A stretch of 44,392 bases of DNA from Clostridia bacterium (GCA_017397545.1 JAFQIK010000047.1:1-44392); one strand, 5' to 3'. Shown: positions 1-9,142, counted from the stretch's first letter. A program made the numbers and translations. The notes: generated by a model not told the origin, from the sequence alone.

Positions 1-86
1 TGAGCAGTCTGCGAAACTACTTAAATTATACCAGATGGAGTTTTTTTATTCTATTTGTCGCTTATCGGCATAGCCTTTTCTATTCT

Positions 87-172
87 CACCCGCTTAGCGG
101 GTGGATTAAACCCCGAGAGACCGCTAGGTCTCTCGCGTATTCAGATTGCGGGCGATTAAAATCGCCCCCTAC
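87..172. repeat. three consecutive intergenic hairpins
   Basis: Three inverted repeats lie side by side: 87-103 (CACCCGC/GCGGGTG arms), 115-134 (GAGAGACC/GGTCTCTC arms) and 148-172 (GGGCGAT/ATCGCCC arms, ending CCCCCTAC). The third belongs to the GTAGGGG...CCCCTAC hairpin family found throughout the window. Bases 1-86 hold nothing else I can name, apart from a TATAAT-like hexamer read on the minus strand near 25-30. Confidence 0.75.
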
Positions 173-179
173 ATTTTTA

Positions 180-713
180 CTAAACATTATATTCTTCTAT
201 TTTACAATTATCTACTCCATACTGTCTTAGATTTCCATCTTCAGGGATTCCTAAAACATATGCTTTTATTGCTCTTATTACAATGTTGTGAGTTGCAAGT
301 AGTATTGTTTTGTCTGGGTATTTTTCTTTTAATTCATCTAAGAAGCTCCATACTCTTTTACAAAAATCTTGCATATTTTCTGCGCCTTCTATTTCTATAT
401 TTTTATAGTAATTAAAAATGTCTGTAAGATTTACATTTTCTAAAGGTTCTCCATCTATAATTCCAATATTTCTTTCACTTAATCTTTCATCTATTATAAT
501 TTCTTTTCTTCCATTATTGGCTATTTCAGCAGTCGTTTTTGCTCTTATAAATGGTGATGATATAACTAAATCATAATCTATATTTTCTAATTCTTTTCTT
601 GCAAGTTCTGCTTGTTTTAATCCAGTTTCATTTAAGATTAATTTTTCGTTATAAGCCATTCTATTTTCTTTATTCCAATCAGTTTGACCGTGTCTCAAAA
701 TATAAATTTTCAT
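180..713 (-). CDS. histidine phosphatase family protein (phosphoglycerate mutase-like)
   Basis: This 177-residue protein belongs to the histidine phosphatase (phosphoglycerate mutase-like) superfamily, which removes phosphate from small metabolites through a phosphohistidine. The N-terminal motif LRHGQTDWN (residues about 6-14) carries the nucleophilic histidine, and ATHNIVIRA near residue 142 carries the second catalytic histidine. The length fits small CobC/YhfR-like members. The ATG has a GGAG site a few bases upstream. It is last in a tight same-strand cluster after a deoxyribosyltransferase-like gene (12-bp gap) and a phosphoribosyltransferase, so a nucleotide or sugar phosphate is a plausible substrate. 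That is inference, since the superfamily motif does not fix the substrate. Confidence 0.88.
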   Translation of the reverse strand: MKIYILRHGQTDWNKENRMAYNEKLILNETGLKQAELARKELENIDYDLVISSPFIRAKTTAEIANNGRKEIIIDERLSERNIGIIDGEPLENVNLTDIFNYYKNIEIEGAENMQDFCKRVWSFLDELKEKYPDKTILLATHNIVIRAIKAYVLGIPEDGNLRQYGVDNCKIEEYNV

Positions 714-725
714 TTTTAACTCCTT

Positions 726-1142
726 TTATTTAAAATCTCTTCTTACAATTTCTTTAAATTTACTTGTTAAATCTCTTGGAGTATTGTAAAAAATGATTTC
801 TTTAGCTAAATTACTCATTGTTAATGAAATATCGCTTCCTGTTTTTGCAATAACATATATAGGTAAACCTATTGCAAATGCATATCCAGCTCCTATACCA
901 AGGCCCACTCCTTTTTCTGAAAATTCAACAATTAGCATATCACAATTTTTCATTGCAGGAAATGCATAATCATTCATTAATTTTGCTCCTTGTGGTAGAT
1001 TGGCTTCGCCATATTTTTCTACATCTCTAGCCATAACAACATTTTCTATATCTGCATCTAATAGAGCTTTTGTAATATCATCTATCTTTTTCTTATCTTC
1101 ACATCCATCGTGAAATTTTAATGACATAAAAGCTTTTTTCAT
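726..1142 (-). CDS. nucleoside 2-deoxyribosyltransferase-like protein
   Basis: This 138-residue protein looks like the nucleoside 2-deoxyribosyltransferase fold: an N-terminal MKKAFMSLKFHDG strand, a DMLIVEFSE strand, then a glycine-rich GLGIGAGYAFAIGLP segment where the family normally has a GTxxExGYA motif. The catalytic glutamate expected in that motif seems to be replaced by glycine here, so it may bind rather than cleave nucleosides, or use another residue. A strong GGAGGAATTG site precedes the ATG. It sits between a phosphoribosyltransferase-like gene and a histidine phosphatase gene on the same strand with short gaps, so the three are probably cotranscribed. The family call is moderately sure and the activity is not known. 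Confidence 0.65.
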   Translation of the reverse strand: MKKAFMSLKFHDGCEDKKKIDDITKALLDADIENVVMARDVEKYGEANLPQGAKLMNDYAFPAMKNCDMLIVEFSEKGVGLGIGAGYAFAIGLPIYVIAKTGSDISLTMSNLAKEIIFYNTPRDLTSKFKEIVRRDFK

Positions 1143-1179
1143 ATTACAATTCCTCCTTTATTTTGTAATTTATAAAATT

Positions 1180-1752
1180 TTAATAAAAAATATTTTCTAT
1201 TTTTTGGTCTGGATGTGTTTCTTTTTGTTCTTTTAGTTCCCAAGGATAAACAAATAGTTTTTCTCTTTGCAAACTAAATCCATAAAAATTTTTTTCTACA
1301 TCTTTAGGTAAATTTTCTTCTCCTCGTGCGCAAACACATGCAAATAAGATTTTTGCTTTTGGCAGAGTCTTTTTTATTTCACTAATTGATGTATTTGCGG
1401 TATTTCCTGAACTATATGTACCTTCTACAACAAGTAAATTGTATTCTTTTTCATTATCTAAATCTTTTAAAGAATTTAATAAGACAATATGGTCATATTT
1501 ACCATCTTGTTTTATCTTTTTTACTTGAATTGGAGAAAATTTTATTAAGTTCAATTCGTTGGCAATATAAACTGCTGGAATAGCACCAGTACGTAAAATT
1601 GGAACTACATAATCAATTCGTATATTATTTTCAGCAGTATATTTTTCAATTTCTCTTGATAATTTTAAAACATACTTTTTAAATTTTTTATGAGACATAG
1701 TTCTTATTCTATTTTCATATTGTATAGGGCCATAATTGTTTCTTACTTGCAT
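1180..1752 (-). CDS. phosphoribosyltransferase-like protein
   Basis: This 190-residue protein has the type I phosphoribosyltransferase layout: VVPILRTGAIPA (residues about 49-60) resembles the pyrophosphate-binding loop, and LLVVEGTYSSGNTA (about 106-119) is the PRPP-binding motif. The motif is degenerate. The usual pair of acidic residues is reduced to one Glu followed by Gly, as in some orotate-PRT-like and regulatory members. The C-terminal 80 residues are not typical of xanthine, hypoxanthine or adenine PRTs. The ATG is preceded by GGAGAAG. It heads the three-gene cluster leading to the deoxyribosyltransferase-like and phosphatase genes. The substrate is unknown and a purely regulatory role is possible. 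Confidence 0.7.
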   Translation of the reverse strand: MQVRNNYGPIQYENRIRTMSHKKFKKYVLKLSREIEKYTAENNIRIDYVVPILRTGAIPAVYIANELNLIKFSPIQVKKIKQDGKYDHIVLLNSLKDLDNEKEYNLLVVEGTYSSGNTANTSISEIKKTLPKAKILFACVCARGEENLPKDVEKNFYGFSLQREKLFVYPWELKEQKETHPDQKIENIFY

Positions 1753-1820
1753 TTTACTTCTCCTTTAATTTATTAATACAAATGTAATTGTTGTTAAATT
1801 TTAGAAGGGCTTTGTAAGTG

Positions 1821-1845
1821 GCGGGCGACTACTAGTCGCCCCTAC
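1821..1845. repeat. GTAGGGG-type hairpin
   Basis: The palindromic core GGGCGACTACTAGTCGCCC is followed by CCTAC, in the intergenic space between the acetyltransferase and phosphoribosyltransferase genes. The same stem recurs inside uvrA and at 19587, 41780 and 41930. Confidence 0.85.
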
Positions 1846-1876
1846 ATTTACTATACTTTTTTATTAATGCTAAAAA

Positions 1877-2314
1877 TTATATTAAAGTTTTTTCCATTTT
1901 TACGTGTGGTCTTTCATCTTCATAAAAAACTTCAGATACAGTAATATAACCACATTTATCATAAAAACCTACTGACCTTTGAGCAGAATCTAAAATTATT
2001 TTTTTATATCCAATATTTAATGCATCTTTTTCTAAATAATTTAAGAGTTGCTTAGCATACCCTTTTTTTCGAAATTCCATAGGCACAACCATTCTTTGAA
2101 GTTTTATAGTAATATCATCAACTTTTATAAATCTTATCGTAGCTACAGGTACATTATCTATTTCTAATAAATAATTTTTAGTATCCTGCATTTTGTCATA
2201 TTCATCCATGATATATAAAGGTTCAGGACCATTTTCTTCATCTCTGAAAACTTTTTTTCTTAATTCTATACATTTAAGCAAATCTTCATCTGTTTTAACT
2301 TTTATAAAATTCAT
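1877..2314 (-). CDS. GNAT family N-acetyltransferase
   Basis: This 145-residue protein is a single GNAT domain. Motif A is visible as LQRMVVPMEFRKKGYAKQLL (residues about 72-91), with the R-K-K-G-Y-A pyrophosphate-binding turn that contacts acetyl-CoA, and motif B as GYKKIILDSAQRSVGFYDKCGY (two halves, about 101-122), where the SVGFYDKCGY segment is typical. Family members transfer an acetyl group from acetyl-CoA to an amine, and the acceptor cannot be told from sequence. The ATG follows GGAGATAAA. It lies alone between two intergenic gaps, downstream of secA on the same strand. Confidence 0.9.
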   Translation of the reverse strand: MNFIKVKTDEDLLKCIELRKKVFRDEENGPEPLYIMDEYDKMQDTKNYLLEIDNVPVATIRFIKVDDITIKLQRMVVPMEFRKKGYAKQLLNYLEKDALNIGYKKIILDSAQRSVGFYDKCGYITVSEVFYEDERPHVKMEKTLI

Positions 2315-2369
2315 TTTATCTCCTTTTATTATATTTCTGCGTGAACATATTATAGTTTTTTATTTTACC

Positions 2370-5124
2370 TTATTTTCCACAACAATTTTTATATTTTTTT
2401 CCACTTCCGGCAGCTGCAAGGATCATTTCTTCCTACTTTAGGTGCATTATTTACTACTGGTGTATTAGTTGCTTCTTTACTTTCTTTTGGCATATCTTTT
2501 CTTAGGCCCTCTGCTGTTTCTTGAAGTCCTTGTTTTGTAATTTTTACTGTTTGTTTTCTTTCTACGTTTTGTGCTCTATTTATATTTAATAAAATTTTAA
2601 CAACATCTTCTTTTATTGAGTTTACCATTTCATCAAACATATCAAATCCTTCAATTCTATATTGAACTACAGGATCTTTTTGACCATAAGCTCTAAGACC
2701 AATTCCATCTTTTAGTTCATCCATTGCGTCTATATGGTCCATCCATTTTTGATCAACTACTTTAAGCATTACAACTCTTTCAAGTTCTGCTAATTGTTCT
2801 ACGCCTATTTCTTCAGCTTTTTTATCATAGTTTTCAAATGCTTTTTGTTTTAATTCTTCTATAACTTTTTGTTCATTTATATTTTTAGAATTTAAGCTTT
2901 CTAAAGATGTAATTCCGAATATTGTTTTTGTTTCTTGAAGCAGTCCTTCTTTGTTAAATCCTTCATCTGAAATATAGTTTGAAACAACTGATTCACATAC
3001 GCTTTCTATCATATGTAATATGCTATCATGTATATTTTCACCATCTAAAACTTGTCTTCTTTGTTTGTATATAATTTCTCTTTGAGTGTTCATAACATCA
3101 TCATATTGAAGTACATGTTTACGTATGCTAAAGTGTTTTCCTTCTACTTTTCTTTGAGCACTTTCTACAGCTCTAGATAATATTCCCATTTCTAATGGCA
3201 TATTTTCATCTGCTCCAAGTGTATTATATACAGATGTTACCATATCTCCACCAAATATTTTCATTAGGTCATCATCAAGTCCAATATAGAATCTAGTTTC
3301 TCCATGATCTCCTTGACGTCCACTACGTCCACGAAGCTGATTATCTATTCTTCTAGACTCGTGTCTTTCTGTACCAATTATTTTAAGACCACCTGCTGCA
3401 ATTACTTTTTCTTTTTCTTCTTTTATTTCTTTACTAAATCTTTCTTCATATTCAGCAAATGTTTTTCTAGCATTTAATATTTGCTCATCATCTGTTTCGT
3501 TATGTGCAGTTGCTTCTTCTATTAATTCATCACTAAATCCATGTTTCTTCATTTCTTGTTTTGCTAAAAATTCTGTGTTTCCACCAAGCATAATATCAGT
3601 ACCACGACCAGCCATATTTGTAGCAATTGTTACTGCTCCGTATTTACCTGCTTGTGCTATAATTTGGGCTTCTTTTTCATGGTGTTTAGCATTTAATACT
3701 TCGTGTTTTATACCTTCTCTTTTTAATATGCTACTTAATTTTTCTGACTTTTCAATAGAAACTGTACCCACAAGAACTGGTTGACCTTTTTTATAACTTT
3801 CTTTTATATCTTCTACAACTGCTCTAAATTTAGCATTTTCATTTTTATATATAATATCATTATTATCAATTCTTACCATTGGTTTGTTTGTTGGTATACT
3901 AATTACATCTAAGTTATATATTTCTCTAAATTCGCCTTCTTCTGTCATAGCTGTACCAGTCATACCTGCAAGTTTATTGTACATTCTAAAATAGTTTTGG
4001 AATGTAATTGTAGCAAGTGTTTTAGATTCATTTGCTATTTTTACATTTTCTTTAGCTTCTATTGCTTGATGAAGACCATTACTATATCTTCTACCATACA
4101 TAATTCTTCCTGTAAATTCATCAACTATCAGAACTTCTCCATCTTTTACTATATAATCTATATCTTTTTTCATATTTCCATGTGCGTGCAGTGCTTGATT
4201 TATATGATGAACTATATCTGAATTATCTATATCATTTAAATTTTCTAATCTAAAAAATTCTTCAGCTTTTTTAATACCTTTTTGTGTTAAAGATGAAGAT
4301 TTTGCTTTTAAATCTACTATATAATCATAGTTTTCGTTATCTTCTGCTTGTTCCATATTTTTAGCATCTTCTTCTACTAAAACCTTTGGTTTTAATCTTT
4401 TTACAAAGTCATTTGCTTGTTTGTAAAGTACAGAAGATTCAGCAGCTGTTCCAGAAATAATAAGTGGTGTACGTGCTTCGTCAATTAAAATACTATCTAT
4501 CTCATCAACTATTGCATAATTTAATTCTCTTTGCACCATTTGATTTTTGTATATAACCATATTATCTCTTAAATAATCAAATCCATATTCGTTATTAGTA
4601 CCATATGTAATATCACTATTGTATGCTTGTTTCTTTTGGTTGCTATCCATACCTGCAATTACAAGACCAACAGATAGACCTAAAAATTTATATAATTTTC
4701 CCATCCATTCACTATCTCTTTTTGCTAAGTAATCGTTTACAGTTACAACATGTACACCTTTTCCAGTTAAGGCATTTAAATATACAGGAAGAGTTGCAAC
4801 TAAAGTTTTTCCTTCTCCTGTTCTCATTTCTGATATTCTTCCTTGGTGAAGAATAATTCCACCTATTAATTGAACATCAAAATGTCTCATTCCTAACACT
4901 CTTTTTGAAGCTTCTCTAACTACTGCAAAGCTTTCTGGAAGTATATCGTCTAAAGTTTCTCCTTTTTTCAATCTTTGTTTAAATTCGTTTGTTTTATTTC
5001 TTAATTGTTCGTCTGAAAGTTTAGATATATTTTCTTCTAATCCATTTATTTTTTCTACTATTGGCATTACTCTTTTTACTTCTTTTTCGCTGTATGAACC
5101 AAATATTTTACTAAATAATCCCAT
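2370..5124 (-). CDS. secA: preprotein translocase ATPase SecA, with one +1 frameshift at an in-frame CGG
   Basis: SecA drives secretory proteins through SecYEG with ATP. Visible features are the Walker A loop GEGKT in [12 protein letters not shown] (about residue 100), the DEAD-type [10 protein letters not shown] motif, the [10 protein letters not shown] motif and the RGRSGRQGD motif, then the C-terminal zinc-binding tail. I chose the ATG at 5124 (MGLFSKIFG) because AGAGGT precedes it, rather than the upstream in-frame ATG at 5166. The frame runs 905 codons to CGG at 2409-2407. Reading on without a shift gives CSCRKWKKI and a stop. Shifting +1 onto GGA gives the conserved tail [15 protein letters not shown] and a stop at 2370-2372, 917 residues in all. 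The zinc tail is not needed for basic SecA activity in other bacteria, so this case alone could be a mild truncation. Confidence 0.97.
2406..2409 (-). other. CGGA +1 frameshift site in secA
   Basis: Codons read TGC CGG-A AGT. Removing the C, or shifting +1, restores glycine in the SEC-C motif CSCGSGKK. Confidence 0.9.
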
Positions 5125-5252
5125 TATTTTACCTCTTTTCTGATTTGTAGCATTTGGGCAGAGCAAGCCCTGCCCCTACAATCAATTAATATATCATGAA
5201 CTGGTATATATTGCAATAATTTAACATAGAATTTAACAGGAAATGTGATTGG

Positions 5253-5406
5253 ATAAATTGTAATTTATGTAAACAATTTATTTTAAAATCTGTAGGGGCG
5301 GAACCCCGTGTCCGCCCGAAAAGAATTGCATAAAATTGCGGGCAGACAGAGGCGTCTGCCCCTACAATGTTTGCAATTAATTCAATCATACAAATTACAA
5401 TTTATA
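5253..5406. repeat. composite element: AT-rich inverted ends enclosing two hairpins
   Basis: The outer ends are inverted copies of an ATAAATTGTAATTTRT sequence (5253-5268 and 5391-5406). Inside are two GTAGGGG-type hairpins, about 5291-5318 (GGGGCGGA...TCCGCCC) and 5338-5366 (GGGCAGAC...GTCTGCCC). A further hairpin of the same family (GGGCAG...CTGCCC) lies at 5157-5179. With flanking AT-rich DNA this fills the gap between secA and the 5422 gene. No coding signal is convincing here. Confidence 0.75.
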
Positions 5407-5421
5407 TGAAAGGATGATCTA

Positions 5422-5964
5422 ATGTTCGTATACAATATTAATTTTAATGGAAAAAGGCTTGTAAAAATTCTATTTGTGTTTATAGCTATTGCAATAACTA
5501 TATATTTTGTAGTATCTGCTTATAAAATATATAATAATAGTTTTAAAGTTAGAGATAAAATAGAACAACCTGATGTAATAAATATAACTGATGAGAATTA
5601 TACTAATATTCTAAAAGCTGTGCATGATGATACAGATAGTTATATTGGAAAGAAAATATGTTTTACTGGGTATGTTTATAGGGTATTAGACTTTAAAGAA
5701 ACAGAATTTGTTCTAGCAAGAGATATGATAATTTCTTCTGATATGCAAACATTAATTGTTGGTTTTTTATGCGACCATAAAAATGCTGAAAGCTTTGCAA
5801 ATGAAACTTGGGTTGAATTAACTGGAGAAATTACTTTAGGAGATTATCATGGCAATATGCCTATTATAAAAGTTAAAGAAATAAAACAAATAGAAAAACC
5901 TACAGAAAATATATATGTATGTCCACCTGACGATTCTTATGTTCCAACTTCTATAATGTTTTAA
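5422..5964 (+). CDS. membrane-anchored DUF1980-like (TIGR03943 C-terminal-type) protein
   Basis: This 180-residue protein has an N-terminal membrane segment (residues about 14-32) and then a soluble domain. The domain has the pattern of the DUF1980/TIGR03943 C-terminal region: YIGKKICFTGYVYR, then FVLARDMI, a mid-domain strand, WVELTGEITLGDYHGNMPIIKV and a closing IYVCPP. That pattern resembles an OB-like beta barrel. The paired cysteines seen after FVLAR in many relatives are missing. The function is unknown, and some relatives lie beside a DUF318 permease, which is absent here. GGAAAGGATG-like bases precede the ATG. It is one of few plus-strand genes, and a GGAGAGG/CCTCTCC hairpin follows the stop. 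Confidence 0.75.
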   Translation: MFVYNINFNGKRLVKILFVFIAIAITIYFVVSAYKIYNNSFKVRDKIEQPDVINITDENYTNILKAVHDDTDSYIGKKICFTGYVYRVLDFKETEFVLARDMIISSDMQTLIVGFLCDHKNAESFANETWVELTGEITLGDYHGNMPIIKVKEIKQIEKPTENIYVCPPDDSYVPTSIMF

Positions 5965-5986
5965 GGAGAGGCGTTCCTCTCCTTAA
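5962..5986. terminator. stem-loop after the 5422 gene
   Basis: AAGGAGAGG and CCTCTCCTT arms surround a short loop directly after the TAA. No clear T-run follows on either strand, so a terminator role is tentative. The convergent gene 5999-6460 ends just beyond it. Confidence 0.45.
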
Positions 5987-5998
5987 AAGCGAAAAAGA

Positions 5999-6460
5999 TT
6001 AAAGATTTTCAAAAGGAATATCTGAATACTCATTCCATAGTTTTTTCAGAACATCTTCATACGGTCTCCAAGCTGCTATAGCTTCATCAGCTCTTATTTT
6101 TCCAGTACAGGGTTCTCCAGGAATCAAAGCTTTCCCTCCAGAAGGTCTTTCCTCAAAATCAAGAGAACAGCCTGCAGGAGTAAGAAGTATACAAGTTCCT
6201 GGCGTAGAAGTATTACAAATTTCAGAATCAACATTTCTTACTTTTAAATAAAGTCTGAAAATTGGAAATACAAATCCATAAATTGAATTGACCGCCGCTA
6301 TAGAAATATACTGTTTGCTATTTATTTGTTTTTTCAGATACTCATATTCAATCTTTTCGAAATCTTGTGGCATAAAAAAACAACCAGTTTCTTTGCAACA
6401 CCGTCCTCCGCACTTAGAACACAATTCATAATTAGTACAATCTTTTTCTAAAAATTCCAT
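5999..6460 (-). CDS. cysteine-cluster protein of the YkgJ type, likely foreign
   Basis: This 153-residue protein carries the YkgJ-type metal-binding cluster near the N-terminus, LCSKCGGRCCKETGC (residues about 13-27), plus later cysteines in CNTSTPGTCILLTPAGCSL and GEPCTGK. Such domains are proposed to bind Zn or Fe-S, and the function is unproven. GGAGG precedes the ATG. Codon use differs from neighbours, with GCG, GTC, GGC and CTG more common. It contains one in-frame CGG (6403-6401, codon 20), read here as ordinary Arg because the frame stays open and the cysteines continue. That sets it apart from native genes, where CGG marks a frame change. Recent acquisition is the likely reason. A second, AT-rich cysteine-cluster gene lies at 19028-19459. 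Confidence 0.75.
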   Translation of the reverse strand: MEFLEKDCTNYELCSKCGGRCCKETGCFFMPQDFEKIEYEYLKKQINSKQYISIAAVNSIYGFVFPIFRLYLKVRNVDSEICNTSTPGTCILLTPAGCSLDFEERPSGGKALIPGEPCTGKIRADEAIAAWRPYEDVLKKLWNEYSDIPFENL

Positions 6461-6549
6461 TATTTTTTCCTCCTATTCATATTTATAATATAGAAACAAA
6501 TAAGAATTTTCTAAAAAAATTATACCATATTATGTTAATATTTGCAAAT

Positions 6550-7648
6550 TTACTTTTTATCAAGTATTGTTTTTACTATCCCATTATCTATGATTGTTTC
6601 GAATACATTTTGTAATATTATTAAAACTATTGGTCCTATAATTAACCCTATTAAACCTGATATTTTAAAACCGGTATACATTGCAATTAGTGTAAATATT
6701 GGGTGGATTCCTATGTTCTTACCTACTATTCTTGGTTCTAACAATTGATGAACTACAAGTATTATTACATATAAAACAAATAATGCAATTCCTAAGCGTA
6801 AATCTCCATTTACAGCAGATATTATTGACCAAGGTATCATTACTGTTCCTGCTCCGAAGTATAGGAAGTGCATCTACAAAAGCAATTCCAAGTGCTGCTA
6901 AAAAAGGATACCCTACATTTAAGCCACTCCATTTTAAAATATATAATCCAACTAGTACTTCAATAAATGAAATTAATATTAATATTGCTTGCGCTTTTAA
7001 ATAATTTCCTAGTGATGTTACTATCTTTTTTAAGTGCATTCCAAATTTTTTCACCCATATTTTTGGAAAATGATGCTCTAGTTGATCTAATATATATAAT
7101 TTATCTGCACATATAAAATATGTTGAAAGTATTGTAATTACGATATATATACCTACAATTGGAAGTGAAGTTATTCCTTGCAATATACCTGTTAAAAAAT
7201 TGCTTGCCCATTTAGTAATAAAATCTAAAAAATTGTTTGTTGAGGATTCTACTATATTTATAATTTGAGTAGGTATTTCAAATTTATCAAATTCTATAGT
7301 ATTAATATATTTTTGTATTTGATTGTATAATTTCTCTATATAAATATTAAGGTTTTGTAATAAATTATATGCTTCTGTTACTAAGCTTACACTTCCCCAC
7401 ACTATTAGAGTAATTAGTATTGTAAAAATACATAAAAGTACAATAACTGCACTAGTTTTTCTTGTTAATTTTGTTTTTTTACTCACTAATTTTATTATAG
7501 GTTCAATAAGTAAAGAGATTATAAAGCCTATTAAAAAAGGTATGTAAAATAAAGCTAATTTAAATGATAAAAATACAGCAATTAAACTTATTGCTAGGAT
7601 AACTATTTTCTTAAGCACTTTTGTAAAATAGCCCATATCGATTACCAA
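6550..7648 (-). CDS. AI-2E family (YtvI-like) permease, with one +1 frameshift at an in-frame CGG
   Basis: This polytopic membrane protein is of the AI-2E/PerM family. After frame correction it has 365 residues: paired N-terminal helices, a central partly amphipathic segment (about 95-155), then several helices ending in LLEPRIVGKNIGIHPIFTL, a family signature. Size and layout resemble the sporulation protein YtvI, though the family also includes ion/proton antiporters and exporters. The start is probably TTG at 7648 (AAGGA 11 bases upstream), with ATG at 7636 as the alternative. The frame runs 264 codons to CGG at 6856-6854. A +1 shift onto GGA gives LPILGAGTVMIPW, the expected sequence, and continues 101 codons to the stop. 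Confidence 0.9.
6853..6856 (-). other. CGGA +1 frameshift site in the AI-2E family gene
   Basis: Codons read CTT CGG-A GCA. The shift restores VDALPILGAGTV, where the family has a conserved Gly. Confidence 0.92.
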
Positions 7649-7726
7649 ATTTTATCACATCCTTAAATTTAAGCTTGTACTAAAATTATATGTAAAATCA
7701 AAGGAAATATGCATATGGATTATGAA

Positions 7727-7860
7727 ATATAAATTGTGATTTGTGTAATAAATTTAATTGCAAACATTGTAGGGGCAGACGCCTCTGTCTGCCCGCAATT
7801 TTATGCAATTTTTTTCGGGCGAACACAGTTCGCCCCTACAGGTCTTAAATAAATATTCCA
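7727..7860. repeat. composite hairpin element
   Basis: An AT-rich end resembling the 5253 element is followed by two hairpins: about 7770-7797 (GTAGGGGCAGAC...GTCTGCCC) and 7816-7841 (GGGCGAAC...GTTCGCCCCTAC). The inner linker, GCAATTTTATGCAATT, matches the 5253 copy in reverse orientation. It occupies the gap between the CBS gene and the permease gene. Confidence 0.75.
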
Positions 7861-7869
7861 AATTAGAAT

Positions 7870-8313
7870 TTATTCCGCATTTTTGCTATTTTCCCCGCAT
7901 TTACATATTCCTTCTACTGTATTTGAAACTTCATTATGTGATACATTTTGATTATTTGCTAAATCTCCTATTGTTATTATTCCAACTAAAATATCGTTTT
8001 CAACTACTGGAACTCGTCTTATTTGGCAATCACACATTATTTTTTCTGCTTCTGAAACTTCTGCATCTGGAGATACATTAAACACTTTTGTTGTCATTAT
8101 TTCACTTACAGGTGTTTGTTTTATATCTTTTTCACATGCTAAGCTTCTAAGTGTTAAATCTCTATCTGTAACTAAACCAACCACATTTTTGTTATTATCA
8201 CATACAGGAATACATCCAATATGTTTATTAAGCATTAATTTTGCAACATCACATATTGTAGTTTCTGGTTTTACACACGCAACATCAGTGCACATACATT
8301 CTTTTACTTTCAT
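7870..8313 (-). CDS. CBS domain protein
   Basis: This 147-residue protein consists of two consecutive CBS motifs, roughly residues 7-58 and 70-122. The first ends VVGLVTDRDL and the second ends LVGIITIGDLA, the typical beta-turn-helix endings that together form a Bateman module binding adenosyl ligands. Stand-alone pairs of this kind act as energy or nucleotide sensors for unknown partners. The C-terminal tail CKCGENSKNAE ends inside the edge of a repeat element. GGAGGG precedes the ATG. It is monocistronic as far as can be seen. Confidence 0.9.
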   Translation of the reverse strand: MKVKECMCTDVACVKPETTICDVAKLMLNKHIGCIPVCDNNKNVVGLVTDRDLTLRSLACEKDIKQTPVSEIMTTKVFNVSPDAEVSEAEKIMCDCQIRRVPVVENDILVGIITIGDLANNQNVSHNEVSNTVEGICKCGENSKNAE

Positions 8314-8381
8314 ATATTTTCCCTCCTATTATATTAATAATTATATTTTGTGTTTATTTTGGAAAAATATACATATAAAGT

Positions 8382-8452
8382 TGTAGGGGTCGATGCCTAC
8401 ATCGACCCGAATAGAAATGATGGCGGGCTGATGTGGGCATCAGCCCCTACAA
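8382..8452. repeat. two GTAGGGG hairpins in tandem
   Basis: Hairpin one (about 8382-8409) has GGGGTCGATG...CATCGACCC arms. Hairpin two (about 8423-8452) has GGGCTGATG...CATCAGCCCC arms. They are the same family as elsewhere but with different, internally paired stems. Confidence 0.8.
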
Positions 8453-8473
8453 TTTCTAATTATTTTTATAAAA

Positions 8474-9058
8474 TTAAAAATATCTTGGTCTTGGTGGTGG
8501 AGGTCCCATTGGAGGCCTTCCATTTCCTGGTCTTGGTGGTTGCATTCCAGGTCCTCCTGGCCCCATAGATGGTCTTCCTCCTGGAGGAAAAGGTGGTCTC
8601 ATTGGTGGTCTAGATGGTCTTCCCCATTCTCTTAATAATAATATTCTTATTAAATCTCTTAGTAAGAAATTTGTTTGTCTTGTTTCTTTTTTAACTGGTT
8701 CTAGATCTTTACTATTTGGATTTCTTACATCACCATTTTTAAGTGGTGGAGATGTTCTTGTTAAAGGTTCTTCTTCTGGTTCTACATTTTTATATATTTC
8801 ATCTGTCATTTGTTCTAACAATTCTTTTGTAAGTTCACGATTAAGATTTACATTGCAAACTTTGCAGACCATTGGATATATAATTTTATATATTTCTGGA
8901 TAAAATGGGCTTAAATCTTGCGCCGGTTGCATTTGCATCATATCGTTTGAATAACTATAAATATCTTCTTGTTCATCCGTATATGTATAGTCATTTGGAA
9001 CATATGGTGAATAACCTAGTACACTTCTCATGTAATCTTCATAACCTTGATAACTCAT
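8474..9058 (-). CDS. Pro/Gly-rich tailed protein, function unknown
   Basis: I do not recognise this 194-residue protein with confidence. The N-terminal part is rich in Tyr and acidic residues (YEDYMRSVLGYSPY). The centre has a compact motif, FYPEIYKIIYPMVCKVCN (about 52-69), with two cysteines. The last 50 residues are a low-complexity tail of Pro, Gly, Arg and Met repeats (RPPMRPPFPPGGRP and similar) ending RPRYF. There are no signal peptide or membrane segments. Tails of this sort occur in spore surface and other structural proteins of spore formers, so a sporulation role is possible but unproven. GGAGG precedes the ATG. Confidence 0.7.
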   Translation of the reverse strand: MSYQGYEDYMRSVLGYSPYVPNDYTYTDEQEDIYSYSNDMMQMQPAQDLSPFYPEIYKIIYPMVCKVCNVNLNRELTKELLEQMTDEIYKNVEPEEEPLTRTSPPLKNGDVRNPNSKDLEPVKKETRQTNFLLRDLIRILLLREWGRPSRPPMRPPFPPGGRPSMGPGGPGMQPPRPGNGRPPMGPPPPRPRYF

Positions 9059-9142
9059 TTATCAAACCTCCTAAACTTATTTTAGCATGCTATATTATAT
9101 GCAAAAGGTTTGAGAAATGTGCACAAAAATTATATGAATTGG

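Noticed and set aside
5125..5166. Upstream ATG extending SecA by 14 residues
   Set aside because: The extension is not SecA-like, and AGAGGT lies directly before the internal ATG at 5124.
5186..5389. 67-codon minus-strand ORF
   Set aside because: It is made of the GC-rich hairpins of the composite repeat, without a ribosome binding site or family resemblance.
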